Source: CAYSCS01 sp964429695
GTDB taxonomy: Bacteria > Acidobacteriota > Aminicenantia > Aminicenantales > Aminicenantaceae
Direction of reading: 5' to 3'
Assembly (NCBI GenBank): GCA_964429695.1
Contig: CAYSCS010000004.1
Location: 1-48,052 of the forward strand
DNA: 48,052 nt
The notes beneath the pieces were generated by a model. It was not told the origin of the DNA. It was given only the letters and a program-made list of their open reading frames with translations, and ran no database searches. Made by a program: the position numbers and the translations under genes. Below, piece by piece: positions 24,741-33,776 of this stretch. Position 1 is the stretch's first letter. Each line of letters starts with the position of its first letter.

Positions 24741-25728
24741 TTTTCAACCTCCGAGACATTAAGTCATGGAGAGCCTTTCTCGGGTCTTTATTGTTATAGA
24801 GAACCTCATAGACTTGTTCGCAGATAGGAAGCTCTACCCCTTCTCTAAGGGCAAGTTGCCTCACAGAGAGAGTCGAGACAACTCCTTCTGCTACCATTGT
24901 CATCCTTGAAATGATATCAGCAAGTTTTTTCCCTCTTCCTAATTCATAGCCAACATACCTATTTCGGCTGAGTCTTCCTGTGCAGGTGAGAACAAGGTCT
25001 CCAATCCCGGCAAGTCCAGAGAAAGTTTCTTTCCTTGCGCCGAGAGAGACCCCTAACCTCACCATTTCTGCTAAGCCTCTAGTTACCAGAGCTGCAACAG
25101 AATTACTCCCAAATCGCAGTGCATCCGAAATCCCAGAAGCAATGGCAATCACGTTTTTTACCGCGCCTGCAACTTCGACTCCGATTATATCCTCAGAAGT
25201 GTAAATTCTGAATGTTAGGCTCGAAATTAGATGTTGAACTTTCTTTGCTAAGCTCCGATTTCTTGAGGCGATTACGACAGCAGTTGGATGCCCCTGTGCG
25301 ACTTCTTTAGCGAAACTTGGCCCTGATAAAACAGCGATTCGGGGTTCAAAATAAGGAAGGAAAGTTTCTTCCATTACTTCACTCATTCTCTTAAGGGAAT
25401 GATCTTCAATTCCTTTGGTCAGGCTGACAATGATGTGTTTTGGACTTAGATTGGGAGCAAGTATTTTATAGATTTCTCGGCAGAATTTTGAAGGGACGGC
25501 GATAAATATTATTTCGGCCGAATCGATGGCCTCTTCTAACTGATTAAAAATAAATACGTCAGGAGGCAGACGATGCCCGGGAAGGAAGACATTATTGATG
25601 CGGGTTTTTACCAATTCTTCATAAATCTCTTTTTCTCTTACCCAGAGGTTGGTTTTGATATTCTGCCTTGCTAGATAGAGGGAAAATGCGGTGCCCCATG
25701 AACCTCCGCCTATTACCGCTGCCTTCAT
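24727..25728 (-). CDS. gpsA: NAD(P)-dependent glycerol-3-phosphate dehydrogenase
   Basis: 333 residues. Makes sn-glycerol 3-phosphate from dihydroxyacetone phosphate, the substrate of PlsY encoded just upstream. Motifs: GGGSWGTAFSLYLA (dinucleotide site), VSLTKGIEDHSLKRMSE, LSGPSFAKEVAQG, AGAVKNVIAIASGISDALRFG (catalytic lysine) and GLAGIGDLVLTCTGRLSRN. Full family length. Its ATG overlaps the plsY stop by four bases, and its 3' end overlaps the TPR lipoprotein gene. Confidence 0.98.
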   Translation of the reverse strand: MKAAVIGGGSWGTAFSLYLARQNIKTNLWVREKEIYEELVKTRINNVFLPGHRLPPDVFIFNQLEEAIDSAEIIFIAVPSKFCREIYKILAPNLSPKHIIVSLTKGIEDHSLKRMSEVMEETFLPYFEPRIAVLSGPSFAKEVAQGHPTAVVIASRNRSLAKKVQHLISSLTFRIYTSEDIIGVEVAGAVKNVIAIASGISDALRFGSNSVAALVTRGLAEMVRLGVSLGARKETFSGLAGIGDLVLTCTGRLSRNRYVGYELGRGKKLADIISRMTMVAEGVVSTLSVRQLALREGVELPICEQVYEVLYNNKDPRKALHDLMSRRLKNEYE

Positions 25729-26315
25729 CTTCCTCTTTCCCCAATTTTTCTTTCATTTCCTCTAATGAGACGCTGGATATTTTCTCTGTGTCTTAGGATT
25801 ACCAAGAGAAGAAGGAAAAAACTCAAGGTTATTATTCTTGAATCTTCCCTTAAGGCAAGAATGAAAAAAGGGTAACTGAAGACAGAGAGGATTGATGCTA
25901 GAGAAACATAGCGGGTGAGCAGAATAATTGAAAGAAATGTAAGGAGGCTGAGAATGAAGGGTTCGATTGCCAGAGCCGCGAAGATTCCCATGGTCGTGGC
26001 GATACCCTTTCCTCCTCTAAACTTTAGATAGACAGGGAAGCAATGTCCGAAAGCAGCCAAGAAGCCACAGAGAAAAATAAAATTATAATCAGAAAACAAT
26101 TTCAGAGAAAGGTAAACAGGTAGATAGCCCTTTAAAAAGTCCACCAAAAGCACAGGAACTGCATATTTCCATCCTTTAAGCCTAAGGACATTGGTTGCAC
26201 CTGTGTTCTTACTCCCGAACTTTCTGATGTCTTTTTTTTCGCTCAGGAAAAAGATTATGTATCCAGGAGGAAGAGAACCGATTAGATAGCAGAAAATGGC
26301 ATATATTATCTTCAT
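25725..26315 (-). CDS. plsY: Acyl-phosphate:glycerol-3-phosphate acyltransferase
   Basis: 196 residues with about five membrane helices. Transfers an acyl group from acyl phosphate to glycerol 3-phosphate, the first acylation in phospholipid synthesis. All three canonical motifs are kept: GSKNTGATNVLRLKG, FGHCFPVYLKFRGGKGIATTMG and RHRENIQRLIRGNE. This is therefore the standard PlsY, in contrast to the altered paralogue at 11412-12002. Overlaps thpR upstream and gpsA downstream by four bases each. Confidence 0.97.
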   Translation of the reverse strand: MKIIYAIFCYLIGSLPPGYIIFFLSEKKDIRKFGSKNTGATNVLRLKGWKYAVPVLLVDFLKGYLPVYLSLKLFSDYNFIFLCGFLAAFGHCFPVYLKFRGGKGIATTMGIFAALAIEPFILSLLTFLSIILLTRYVSLASILSVFSYPFFILALREDSRIITLSFFLLLLVILRHRENIQRLIRGNERKIGERGR

Positions 26316-26866
26316 TTAAGGAAGAATTCTACAATTACTTCATATTCGGCACCCTGAGGTAGAAGCGTGCTTTTGAATAGAGTGATTTTATTGACCTCCA
26401 TTTCTCCAAAGTCTTCTGTTTTAAGTTTATCAAGGTAATTGAGAACATCTTTTATTGAAGACGCATCCTTCACTCTTCCTAGCGTCAGATGGGGGTGAAA
26501 AGGTCTTTTCTCTTTTGGGAACCCCTTTTTCTCCAATTCATCTTCTAAACGTGACTGGAGAGTAAGTAAAGGCTTTGATTCTTCAATCCCTATCCAGAGA
26601 ACACGCGGATTTCTACCTGGAGGAAAACTCCCTGTTCCTTTCAGGCGGATAACGAATTTTCTAAAATTTGCTGCTACTTCCTGCATCACCGCCGTGACTT
26701 CTTTTATTCTGGCTTCCTGAATATCTCCCAGAAAACTTAGAGTCAAGTGAATTCCTTTTGGCCGAACCCATCTGATTTTTTTATCTATTTTTTCAAGCTC
26801 AGCGATTAAGTCCAATATTCTTTTTTTTATCTCCTTACTCGATTCTATGGCTATGAATGTTCTCAA
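26312..26866 (-). CDS. thpR: RNA 2',3'-cyclic phosphodiesterase (2'-5' RNA ligase family)
   Basis: 184 residues, 2H phosphoesterase. The two catalytic HxT motifs are present: GIHLTLSFLG near residue 40 and FHPHLTLGRV near 127. It opens 2',3'-cyclic phosphates of RNA ends and can join 2'-5' bonds in vitro. Commonly next to cinA in bacteria, as here (two-base gap). Overlaps plsY by four bases. Confidence 0.95.
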   Translation of the reverse strand: MRTFIAIESSKEIKKRILDLIAELEKIDKKIRWVRPKGIHLTLSFLGDIQEARIKEVTAVMQEVAANFRKFVIRLKGTGSFPPGRNPRVLWIGIEESKPLLTLQSRLEDELEKKGFPKEKRPFHPHLTLGRVKDASSIKDVLNYLDKLKTEDFGEMEVNKITLFKSTLLPQGAEYEVIVEFFLK

Positions 26867-26868
26867 GC

Positions 26869-28131
26869 TCAGCTCCCTTTGGATAATAAATGTCTTCTAA
26901 GGATGTCCAATGCTTTTTGAGTGGATTGAAACTTTATGGAACTTCTATTCCCTAAGAAAATGTGTTTTGAGACTTCAACTCCATTCTCTCCAGCAAGACC
27001 GATGTAGACGAGTCCAACTGGTTTTTCGTGAGTACCTCCCTGAGGCCCAGCAATTCCCGAAATTGAGAGCCCATAGTCTGCATTAGCCTTTACCCTTATG
27101 CCCATTGCCATTTCCCTTGAAACTTCATAACTCACTGCTCCATGTTTCTTGATTAGCCGGGGAGAAACGCCTAATATTTCTGATTTTGCCTCATTGCTGT
27201 AAACAACAGTTCCTCCGAGAAAATAATCCGAACTTCCTGGTATGTTTGTCAGGCGATGACTCAAAAGCCCTCCTGTGCAAGATTCAGCCACAGCCAGCTT
27301 TTTTTTACTTTCCCTCAAAAGCGTTCCCACCACCTCTTCCAATTCCTCTCCTTCTTGAGAAAAGACATTTTCTTTTAGCTTCTCGATTAAGCTTTTTCCG
27401 AGCCTTATTATCTTTGCTTCTGCCTCTTTTTGACTCGATTTTGAATGCCCCAGCAAATGGAGTTCTATTTGACCCGGTTGAGCCAAAGTGGTGAGATTCA
27501 AGTCTGGGGATCGGGGATAAAGATCAGAGATTAAAGATTCTACTTCTGATTCTGTGAGCCCCGTTATTTTAAGTGTTTTCCGGGCTATAAAGTTTTTCCC
27601 GCTTTTTTGAAGGCGCGGGAAGACAGAAGACTCACAAATTGATTTCAATTCATGTGGGGGGCCGGGGAGGAGGATTACTCTTTGAGATTCAATTTCTAAC
27701 CATAGTCCCGGGGCTGTCCCTTGTTTATTTTCGAGTATCTCCGCTCCTTCGATGATGTAAGCCTGTTTCTTATTGATGAGAGGCATAGTAAGCCCCCTGA
27801 GTCTGAATCTTTTTTGGATAGCTTGGAGGAGCTCTTTCCTGAATATAAGCTTTCTTCCCAGCACGTAAGCCAGTGCTTCTCTTGTTCTATCGTCAAGAGT
27901 GGGGCCGAGTCCACCTATGCAGAAAATCAAATGCGCACGAGAAAGCGCCTCTTTCAAACATAGGGTGAGATCATCCCAGTCGTCTCCCACGGTTGTTTTG
28001 AAGGAGACTTCAAGTCCTAAATCATTCAACCTCTGGATTAGATAAGAGGAGTTGGTATCCCTGAAAAAAGGGGAGAGGAGCTCTGTTCCCACAACGATAA
28101 TTTCAATTCTAAGCTTTTCTTTCCTTTCCAT
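26869..28131 (-). CDS. cinA: CinA-like protein (nicotinamide-nucleotide amidohydrolase)
   Basis: 420 residues from the ATG at 28131, which shares one base with the pgpA stop (TAATG); an upstream in-frame start (28206) would lie inside pgpA. N-terminal MoCF-like/COG1058 domain (IEIIVVGTELL, GGLGPTLDDRTREALA, PGPPHELK), middle KH-like part, and a C-terminal PncC domain (AVAESCTGGLLSHRLTNIPGSSDYFLGG, YGLSISGIAGPQGG) that deamidates NMN and so recycles pyridine nucleotide. Length is typical. Confidence 0.96.
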   Translation of the reverse strand: MERKEKLRIEIIVVGTELLSPFFRDTNSSYLIQRLNDLGLEVSFKTTVGDDWDDLTLCLKEALSRAHLIFCIGGLGPTLDDRTREALAYVLGRKLIFRKELLQAIQKRFRLRGLTMPLINKKQAYIIEGAEILENKQGTAPGLWLEIESQRVILLPGPPHELKSICESSVFPRLQKSGKNFIARKTLKITGLTESEVESLISDLYPRSPDLNLTTLAQPGQIELHLLGHSKSSQKEAEAKIIRLGKSLIEKLKENVFSQEGEELEEVVGTLLRESKKKLAVAESCTGGLLSHRLTNIPGSSDYFLGGTVVYSNEAKSEILGVSPRLIKKHGAVSYEVSREMAMGIRVKANADYGLSISGIAGPQGGTHEKPVGLVYIGLAGENGVEVSKHIFLGNRSSIKFQSTQKALDILRRHLLSKGS

Positions 28132-28577
28132 TAGAATAGAAGATAAAGATTTAGAATTATGCCAGCGTAGATTGCAGCCATCGTATCGTCCAACATTATT
28201 CCCCATCCCTTGGGGAAGTTTTCAATTTTCCTTATGGGAAAAGGCTTTAAAATATCGAAAAAACGGAAGAGAAGAAAACCTCCTAAAATGTTTATCCAGG
28301 AAGGGCTGAGCCTGAAAAAGATCAGATATTGACCTGCAACTTCATCGATTACAATCTTGCGCGGATCTTTTGATTTCAATTCGTTAGAAAAGATGTTTGA
28401 AGAAATGACGCCGACAATCATGATCACTAGAAACACTCCGAGGTAGAGATGCCAGGGGATTCTGTGGAGGAAATATCGGTAGGAGAGGGCTACAAAAAAG
28501 CTGGCTACGCTTCCTGGCGCGAGGGGAAAGTAACCGATTCCTAAAAATGTGGCTATAATCCAGGAGATTCTTTTCAT
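28131..28577 (-). CDS. pgpA: Phosphatidylglycerophosphatase A
   Basis: 148 residues, small inner-membrane protein with three or four helices. Removes the phosphate from phosphatidylglycerol phosphate. Motifs: YFPLAPGSVASFF at the N-terminus, DPRKIVIDEVAGQYL and the C-terminal MLDDTMAAIYAGI, which provide the acidic metal ligands. It begins directly after rimO and is joined to cinA by TAATG. Confidence 0.95.
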   Translation of the reverse strand: MKRISWIIATFLGIGYFPLAPGSVASFFVALSYRYFLHRIPWHLYLGVFLVIMIVGVISSNIFSNELKSKDPRKIVIDEVAGQYLIFFRLSPSWINILGGFLLFRFFDILKPFPIRKIENFPKGWGIMLDDTMAAIYAGIILNLYLLF

Positions 28578-29894
28578 TTAGACTATTTTTCCGTATAAAT
28601 CATATACATCATAGCCTACTATTTCAACCTTGTGAATTTTATTCAAGAGCCGTCCTGCTTTTTGGTTGGCCTCCACAAATATGACTCCGTCTACTTCAGG
28701 AGCTTGGAACTCTCCCCTCCCAACAAGAATCGTTTCATCTTCTTTCAACATTCCCTCGATGAGGACATCTACTTTCTGGTTGAGATATTTTGAGTTATTG
28801 ACGTATGATATTTCAGCTTGAAGCTCCATAATTTTCCTCTTTCTTTTCTCTTTGACGCTTTCTTTAACTGGATCTCCAAGAAGATAAGCTTCTGTACCTC
28901 TCTCTCTTGAATAGGTGAAGACCCCTATATGGTCGAGACGCGCCTCTTGGACGAAAAGCTTTAAATCCTCAAACTCTTCATTCCCTTCTCCTGGGAACCC
29001 CACTATGAGCGATGTGCGCAGGGCAATGTCTGGTATCTTCTTCCTGATTTTTTCGATAAATTTTAATGCCTTTTTCCCTTCCATTCCTCTTTTCATCTTT
29101 CTCAGTATTCGAGGATGGGAATGCTGGAAAGGTAGGTCAAGGTAAGAACAGATTTTTTCTTCCTGAATTATTTCAAGGAGCTCGTCATCAATTTCTTCTG
29201 GATAACCATAAAGGATTCTGATCCATTCAATGCCTCTAATCTTTAAAAGCTCTTTGAGCAGAGAAACAAGGCCATCCTCCTTTCCTTTCTCACGGAGGAA
29301 ATAAGTCGAATCCTGAGAAATTAGGTTGATTTCTTTGATGCCTCGAGAAGTGAGCATTTCTGCCTCTTCAACTATGGAGTTTATTTCTCTAGACCTGTAG
29401 GGTCCTTTGATCAAAGGGATGGCGCAGAAAGAACATTTGTGTGAGCAACCCTCTGAAATTTTTATGTACGTCCAGGAAGGAGGAGTTGAAAGTTCACGAG
29501 GTGAGGTGTGGGAATAAAGAAAACATGCATCTGATTCTAGAAATGTTTTTCCTCTTATTAGGTCTCCAATTTTATCAAAATCTCTCACCCCGAGCCATGA
29601 GTCTACCTCAGGAAATGTCTCTTTGAGCTCTTTTTTTTCTCTTTCCACATAACATCCTGTGACGATGATTCTTTTCAGCCTTGAGCTCTTTTTGAGCTTC
29701 GACGCTCGTTTTATTTCTTCAAATGATTCTTTGCGTGATTCTTTTATGAAGCCGCAGGTATTTATTATTATGACGTCTGCCTCTTCAAGCTTGGAGGTGA
29801 ATCCATAGCCATCTTTTTTTAAATAACCAAGCATGACTTCGCTATCCACTAAGTTTTTGGCACATCCAAGAGAAATGAGGGCTATTTTTTCCAT
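28578..29894 (-). CDS. rimO: Ribosomal protein S12 methylthiotransferase
   Basis: 438 residues. Radical SAM enzyme that adds a methylthio group to the conserved aspartate of ribosomal protein S12. Order: UPF0004 domain with auxiliary cluster cysteines 11, 47 and 81 (SLGCAKNLVDSE, INTCGFI, GCYVERE), radical SAM domain with CSHKCSFC (150, 154, 157), and TRAM domain at the C-terminus (VDVLIEG, VGRGEFQAPEVDG). The APEVDG end separates RimO from MiaB. No ribosome site is seen before the ATG and the promoter predicts an almost leaderless mRNA. First gene of the seven-gene run. Confidence 0.97.
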   Translation of the reverse strand: MEKIALISLGCAKNLVDSEVMLGYLKKDGYGFTSKLEEADVIIINTCGFIKESRKESFEEIKRASKLKKSSRLKRIIVTGCYVEREKKELKETFPEVDSWLGVRDFDKIGDLIRGKTFLESDACFLYSHTSPRELSTPPSWTYIKISEGCSHKCSFCAIPLIKGPYRSREINSIVEEAEMLTSRGIKEINLISQDSTYFLREKGKEDGLVSLLKELLKIRGIEWIRILYGYPEEIDDELLEIIQEEKICSYLDLPFQHSHPRILRKMKRGMEGKKALKFIEKIRKKIPDIALRTSLIVGFPGEGNEEFEDLKLFVQEARLDHIGVFTYSRERGTEAYLLGDPVKESVKEKRKRKIMELQAEISYVNNSKYLNQKVDVLIEGMLKEDETILVGRGEFQAPEVDGVIFVEANQKAGRLLNKIHKVEIVGYDVYDLYGKIV

Positions 29895-29903
29895 TTTTTA
29901 TTC

Positions 29904-29932
29904 ATTTTAATGGGTAATTAGACTGGAGTAAA
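29904..29932 (-). promoter_or_regulatory. Promoter of the rimO operon
   Basis: On the minus strand TTTACT (29932-29927), 17 bases, TAAAAT (29909-29904). Transcription would begin near 29897, three bases before the rimO start codon. Confidence 0.45.
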
Positions 29933-29982
29933 GGTTGTTCCATTCTCACGGAAAACTGACTTTTCCTAAAAAAAGTGAAGAA

Positions 29983-31275
29983 TCAAGGATAGATTTTATA
30001 TAGAAGACGGGGAAAGGGGATTGCTTCTCGAATGTGTTTTATTTTACAGATCCAGCTCAGAGTTCTCTCCACACCGAGTCCGAATCCAGAATGGGGAACA
30101 GAGCCAAATTTTCTAAGGTCAAGATACCACTCATAGTATTTACGAGGCAAATTGTGCTCTTTTATCCTTTTTTTGAGTAGCTCGAGGTCGTGTATTCGTT
30201 GGCCTCCGCCGATAATTTCGCCATATCCCTCCGAAGCCATCACGTCTACTCCAAGCACAAGCTCAGGCCTCTCGGGGTCAGGCTGCATGTAAAAGGCCTT
30301 TATTTCTGCAGGGAAGTGGGTTATACAAACGGGAGTATCAAAAATTTCCGAAAGAAGAGCTTCCTCAGGGGCTCCAAAATCCTCACCCCATTCCATTTTT
30401 GAGCCCTTTTCTTTAAGCAAGGTAAGAGCCTTCTCATACGTTATGCGGGGAAAGGGCTTTTTAAGTCTTTCCAGAGGTTCTGTGTCTCTTTCAAGAATTT
30501 CAAGCTCTGCCTTTCTCTTTTCCAAGATTCTTTCCAAGACAAAAAGAATAAGGTCCTCTCCTAGCTCAATTATATCTTCTAAGGTGGCGAAGGCTACCTC
30601 AGGTTCTACCATCCAGAATTCAATGAGATGCTTTCTTGTCTTCGACCTTTCAGCTCTAAAAGTTGGGCCAAAACAATATACTTTTCCAAAAGCTGCAGCG
30701 GTGGCTTCGTTATAAAGCTGACCACTCTGGCTTAAATATGCCTTCTGGTCGAAATATTGGGTTTCGAAGAGAGTTGTCGTCCCCTCGCAGGCGCTGGGAG
30801 TCAAAATTGGAGTATCAAGGAGGCAAAACCCTCGATCGTCAAAAAAATCATGGATAGCCTTTATTAATTCTGCCCTAGTTTTCAAAATAGCATGCTGCTT
30901 CGGGGAGCGAAGCCAGAGGTGGCGATGTTCCATCAAGAAAGAAGTACCATGAGATTTAAGAGTGATGGGGTAATCCTGAGCAATCTGAAGGATTTCAATT
31001 TCCTCGATCTCAATTTCGTATCCACCTGGTGCCCTTCTATCTTCCTTGACTCTTCCCCGCACGATAAGCGAGGATTCCTGAGTTAGCGAGTCAAATTTCT
31101 CAAAGAGAGGATTTTCTTTTTCCGGACTTGTAATTGTTCCCTGGATTATTCCTGTCCCGTCTCTAATGAGAAGGAAGCGGACCTTCCCGCTCGAGCGTTT
31201 ATTGTAAATCCATCCTCTTATTTCGACCCTTTGGTCCTTGTATTTGGAAATGTCTTCCACATAGACCCATTTCAT
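29983..31275 (-). CDS. asnS: Asparaginyl-tRNA synthetase
   Basis: 430 residues, class IIb aminoacyl-tRNA synthetase. N-terminal OB-fold anticodon-binding domain (VEIRGWIYNKRSSGKVRFLLIRDGTG), then the catalytic core with motif 2 (FGPTFRAERSKTRKHLIEFWMVEPE) and motif 3 (GFGLGVERTLSWI). The length and FWMVEPE (rather than the Asp-type QLDxE) support AsnRS over AspRS. The start context is AGGAA immediately before the ATG. Confidence 0.95.
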   Translation of the reverse strand: MKWVYVEDISKYKDQRVEIRGWIYNKRSSGKVRFLLIRDGTGIIQGTITSPEKENPLFEKFDSLTQESSLIVRGRVKEDRRAPGGYEIEIEEIEILQIAQDYPITLKSHGTSFLMEHRHLWLRSPKQHAILKTRAELIKAIHDFFDDRGFCLLDTPILTPSACEGTTTLFETQYFDQKAYLSQSGQLYNEATAAAFGKVYCFGPTFRAERSKTRKHLIEFWMVEPEVAFATLEDIIELGEDLILFVLERILEKRKAELEILERDTEPLERLKKPFPRITYEKALTLLKEKGSKMEWGEDFGAPEEALLSEIFDTPVCITHFPAEIKAFYMQPDPERPELVLGVDVMASEGYGEIIGGGQRIHDLELLKKRIKEHNLPRKYYEWYLDLRKFGSVPHSGFGLGVERTLSWICKIKHIREAIPFPRLLYKIYP

Positions 31276-31385
31276 TTCCTGGCAATTATAAAAAATAAGC
31301 GAGTAAAGGTCAATTGAATTGATGCTTTTGACTATTCTTCTTCTCTATAAATATGTCAAGGGAAACTTTCCTTGAGCTACCCTTT

Positions 31386-31937
31386 TCACTCAAATGGAGG
31401 CTGAATTTTTTCTTCTTTATCCTTCTCTTCCTTTAATTCCTTCAAGATTGAATGAAAAGCTTCTGGCTCTCTAAAATCAAACACTTTGATTTCTTTGTCT
31501 TCTAGTTTGGAGCAGAGTCTTTCTACCTCATGGGACCTCACCACAAAAAGAAAATTTAATTTTTCTTGCTTCAAAACCTCGCTAAGCGCCGGCCAGAAAC
31601 CTTTACCAGAGAGTTCTAGCGGACCAACTTCATCGATAAGTAAGAGGTCACTTCTCTTCTTGTCTCTGATTATTTGGAGCGCTTTTTCAAGAGCCTCCGG
31701 AATAAAATAGTACTCTCCTATCCTCTGCCACCCGGGCTTACCCTTTTTCCTGATGAAGGGAATTGATTTTCCCGAATCCAGGTCGTAGAGATTGTATCCT
31801 ATGTTTTGTTTCTCAATCATTTCAGCCTCACTCAGAAAACCCCTTACCACAAGTCCTATCGACTTCAATTTTTTGACAAGGTTTTTGGTGAAGCTTGTTT
31901 TTCCCGAATGGAGAGGACCAGAAAGGATGAAAATCAT
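31386..31937 (-). CDS. THEP1-type nucleoside-triphosphatase (second member)
   Basis: 183 residues from the ATG at 31937; a TTG at 31955 is the only upstream alternative. P-loop GPLHSGKTSFTKNLVKKL, then VRGFLSEAEM, KPGWQRIGEYYFIPEALEKAL and Walker B LLLIDEVGPLEL, followed by VVRSHEVERL, the THEP1/DUF2478 pattern. The tail is highly charged (KELKEEKDKEEKIQPPFE). It lies upstream of asnS on the same strand with a 110-base gap that contains a hairpin without a T-run. Confidence 0.87.
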   Translation of the reverse strand: MIFILSGPLHSGKTSFTKNLVKKLKSIGLVVRGFLSEAEMIEKQNIGYNLYDLDSGKSIPFIRKKGKPGWQRIGEYYFIPEALEKALQIIRDKKRSDLLLIDEVGPLELSGKGFWPALSEVLKQEKLNFLFVVRSHEVERLCSKLEDKEIKVFDFREPEAFHSILKELKEEKDKEEKIQPPFE

Positions 31938-32053
31938 GAGAGAAAAGTAGTCCAAAGTGAAGATAATGTCAAAGAGGTTGAATGAAAGGTTGATTAAGGA
32001 AAAAGAAAAAATTAGACTTTAAAAGGAAATCTGTTTAAGAAAATTCTCTAAAA

Positions 32054-32602
32054 ATGGCAGAAGCTAAGCCTTTCCTCCCTGTAAAGCTCATCTGCGGGAT
32101 TATAGCTGGCGAAGATGAAGTTTTTGAGAAGGCAAAGAATCATTTAAGAAGAAAATATGGCCCCATAGATGGCGAGAGCATGTTTTTTCCTTTTGACTGG
32201 ACTGATTATTATTCAAAACAAATGGAAGGCTATCTTAAAAGGAAATTTTTGAGCTTCGCGCGCTTAATCAACCCTGAGAAATTGAGCAGGATAAAGCTCT
32301 ACACTAACCGCCTTGAAGAAGTGATGAGGCAAGAAGCAGCAGCCTCAAGAAGGGTAATAAACCTCGACCCCGGCTATGTCTCTCAAACTGCGTTGATAAT
32401 GGCTACAGCAAAAAACTTTGCTCATCGTATACCCCTTAGCCATGGTATCTATGCTCATCTTGAGCTTCTCTTTAAAAAAACTGGGGCAACACCTCTGCCC
32501 TGGACGTATCCAGATTACAAAACAGAGGAATATCAAGCTTTTTTTTGTGAAGTAAGACGAAACCTTCTCCGGCAACTTCGCCAGGAAAAGAATAAAGTTT
32601 AA
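32054..32602 (+). CDS. DUF4416 family protein
   Basis: 182 residues, soluble. Recognised by the family pattern PVKLICGIIAGEDEVFEKAKNHL near the N-terminus, GPIDGESMFFPFDWTDYY, INLDPGYVSQTALIMATAKNFAHRIPL and a C-terminal YQAFFCEVRRNLLRQL. The function of the family is unknown; it is found in deep-branching bacteria. No ribosome site is visible. Its TAA stop is shared as TTAA with that of the convergent nifS gene. Confidence 0.85.
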   Translation: MAEAKPFLPVKLICGIIAGEDEVFEKAKNHLRRKYGPIDGESMFFPFDWTDYYSKQMEGYLKRKFLSFARLINPEKLSRIKLYTNRLEEVMRQEAAASRRVINLDPGYVSQTALIMATAKNFAHRIPLSHGIYAHLELLFKKTGATPLPWTYPDYKTEEYQAFFCEVRRNLLRQLRQEKNKV

Positions 32603-33750
32603 TCTATCTTAAGAGTAGAAATCTCCCGTAATTTGCTGATGATTCCTGGTAACTCTCTAAGGACAATCTTAATGTCTTCTTCTGTGTTGAACCGTCCCAG
32701 CGACATGCGGATAGAAGAACGAGCAACCTCAGGTGGAAGCCCTATCGCTTGAAGAACGTGGGATACCTCTTCTGACTCCTCGCTACAGGCAGAGCCTGTC
32801 GAGACACATATATCTTTGGTCGCAAGGGAAAGAAGAATTGCTTCTGCTTCCAGTCCATAGAAGGAGAAGTTTAGAGTCGATTTAATTCTTTTTTCAGGGT
32901 GCCCGTTGAATCTTATTCTGGGTATCTTTTCCTCAATTCCCTTTTTCAACTTCTCTGCAAGCTTTTCGATTTTTTTCTTATCCTTTTCCCCTCTTTCTTG
33001 AAGAATCTTCACCGCTTCCCCAAATCCTATTATTCCGGCTGTGTTCTCGGTCCCGGCTCTCATTTCTCTTTCCTGGTGGCCTCCAAAAATCAGGGGGCTA
33101 ATCTTTGTTCCTTTTTTGATATAGAGCGCACCCACTCCTTTCGGCCCGTAGATTTTGTGGGCAGATAGAGTAAGGAGATTAACTCCAAGTTTATTCACAT
33201 CTACTTCTATCTTTCCAAATGACTGAACTGCATCTGTATGAAAAATTATTCCGTGCTCCTTGGCAATTTTTGCTATTTCTTCTACAGGCTGAATTGTGCC
33301 TATCTCGTTGTTGGCGTGCATGATGGAGATGAGAGCAGTGCGAGGGGTGATTGATTTTCTGATGAAGTCTATGTCCACAATCCCGTACTCATCCACCGGG
33401 GCATAGGTCACTTTTACGCCTTTCCTTTCGAGATAGCTTGCAGTCCTCATGATTGCAGGATGTTCAATTGCCGAGGTTATAAGCTCGTTTTTTTCAGGAT
33501 TGGCCTCGATCACTCCCCTGAGTGCGAAGTTATCCGCTTCTGTTCCAGAGCCTGTGAAGATTATTTCTGTTCTGCTGGCACCAATCGCCTTTGCAATTGT
33601 TTCTCGTGCCTCTTGAATCATTTCTCTTACTATTCGACCGAGGGGATAGAGTGAGGAGGGATTTCCAAAATTTTCTCTTATAAATTGGCTCATCTTTTCG
33701 GCCACGATTGGGTCAACTGGAGTGGTGGCATTGTTATCTAGATATACCAT
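32599..33750 (-). CDS. Cysteine desulfurase (NifS/IscS family)
   Basis: 383 residues, PLP enzyme that takes sulfur from cysteine, giving alanine and an enzyme persulfide for Fe-S clusters and thiolated cofactors. Motifs: MVYLDNNATTPVDP, SIMHANNEIGTIQPVEEI, LSAHKIYGPKGVGALYI (PLP lysine), and the mobile active-site cysteine in CVSTGSACSEESE. The short SGSAC-type loop fits group I desulfurases. No IscU or SufU scaffold gene is near. It follows the DUF1015 gene by 26 bases. Confidence 0.95.
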   Translation of the reverse strand: MVYLDNNATTPVDPIVAEKMSQFIRENFGNPSSLYPLGRIVREMIQEARETIAKAIGASRTEIIFTGSGTEADNFALRGVIEANPEKNELITSAIEHPAIMRTASYLERKGVKVTYAPVDEYGIVDIDFIRKSITPRTALISIMHANNEIGTIQPVEEIAKIAKEHGIIFHTDAVQSFGKIEVDVNKLGVNLLTLSAHKIYGPKGVGALYIKKGTKISPLIFGGHQEREMRAGTENTAGIIGFGEAVKILQERGEKDKKKIEKLAEKLKKGIEEKIPRIRFNGHPEKRIKSTLNFSFYGLEAEAILLSLATKDICVSTGSACSEESEEVSHVLQAIGLPPEVARSSIRMSLGRFNTEEDIKIVLRELPGIISKLREISTLKID

Positions 33751-33776
33751 TTTTAAAGTCCTTTATTCATAAGAAT

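Noticed and set aside
28132..28206. Longer N-terminus for CinA starting at 28206
   Set aside because: It overlaps pgpA by 75 bases and is out of line with the family; the TAATG junction at 28131 gives the expected start.
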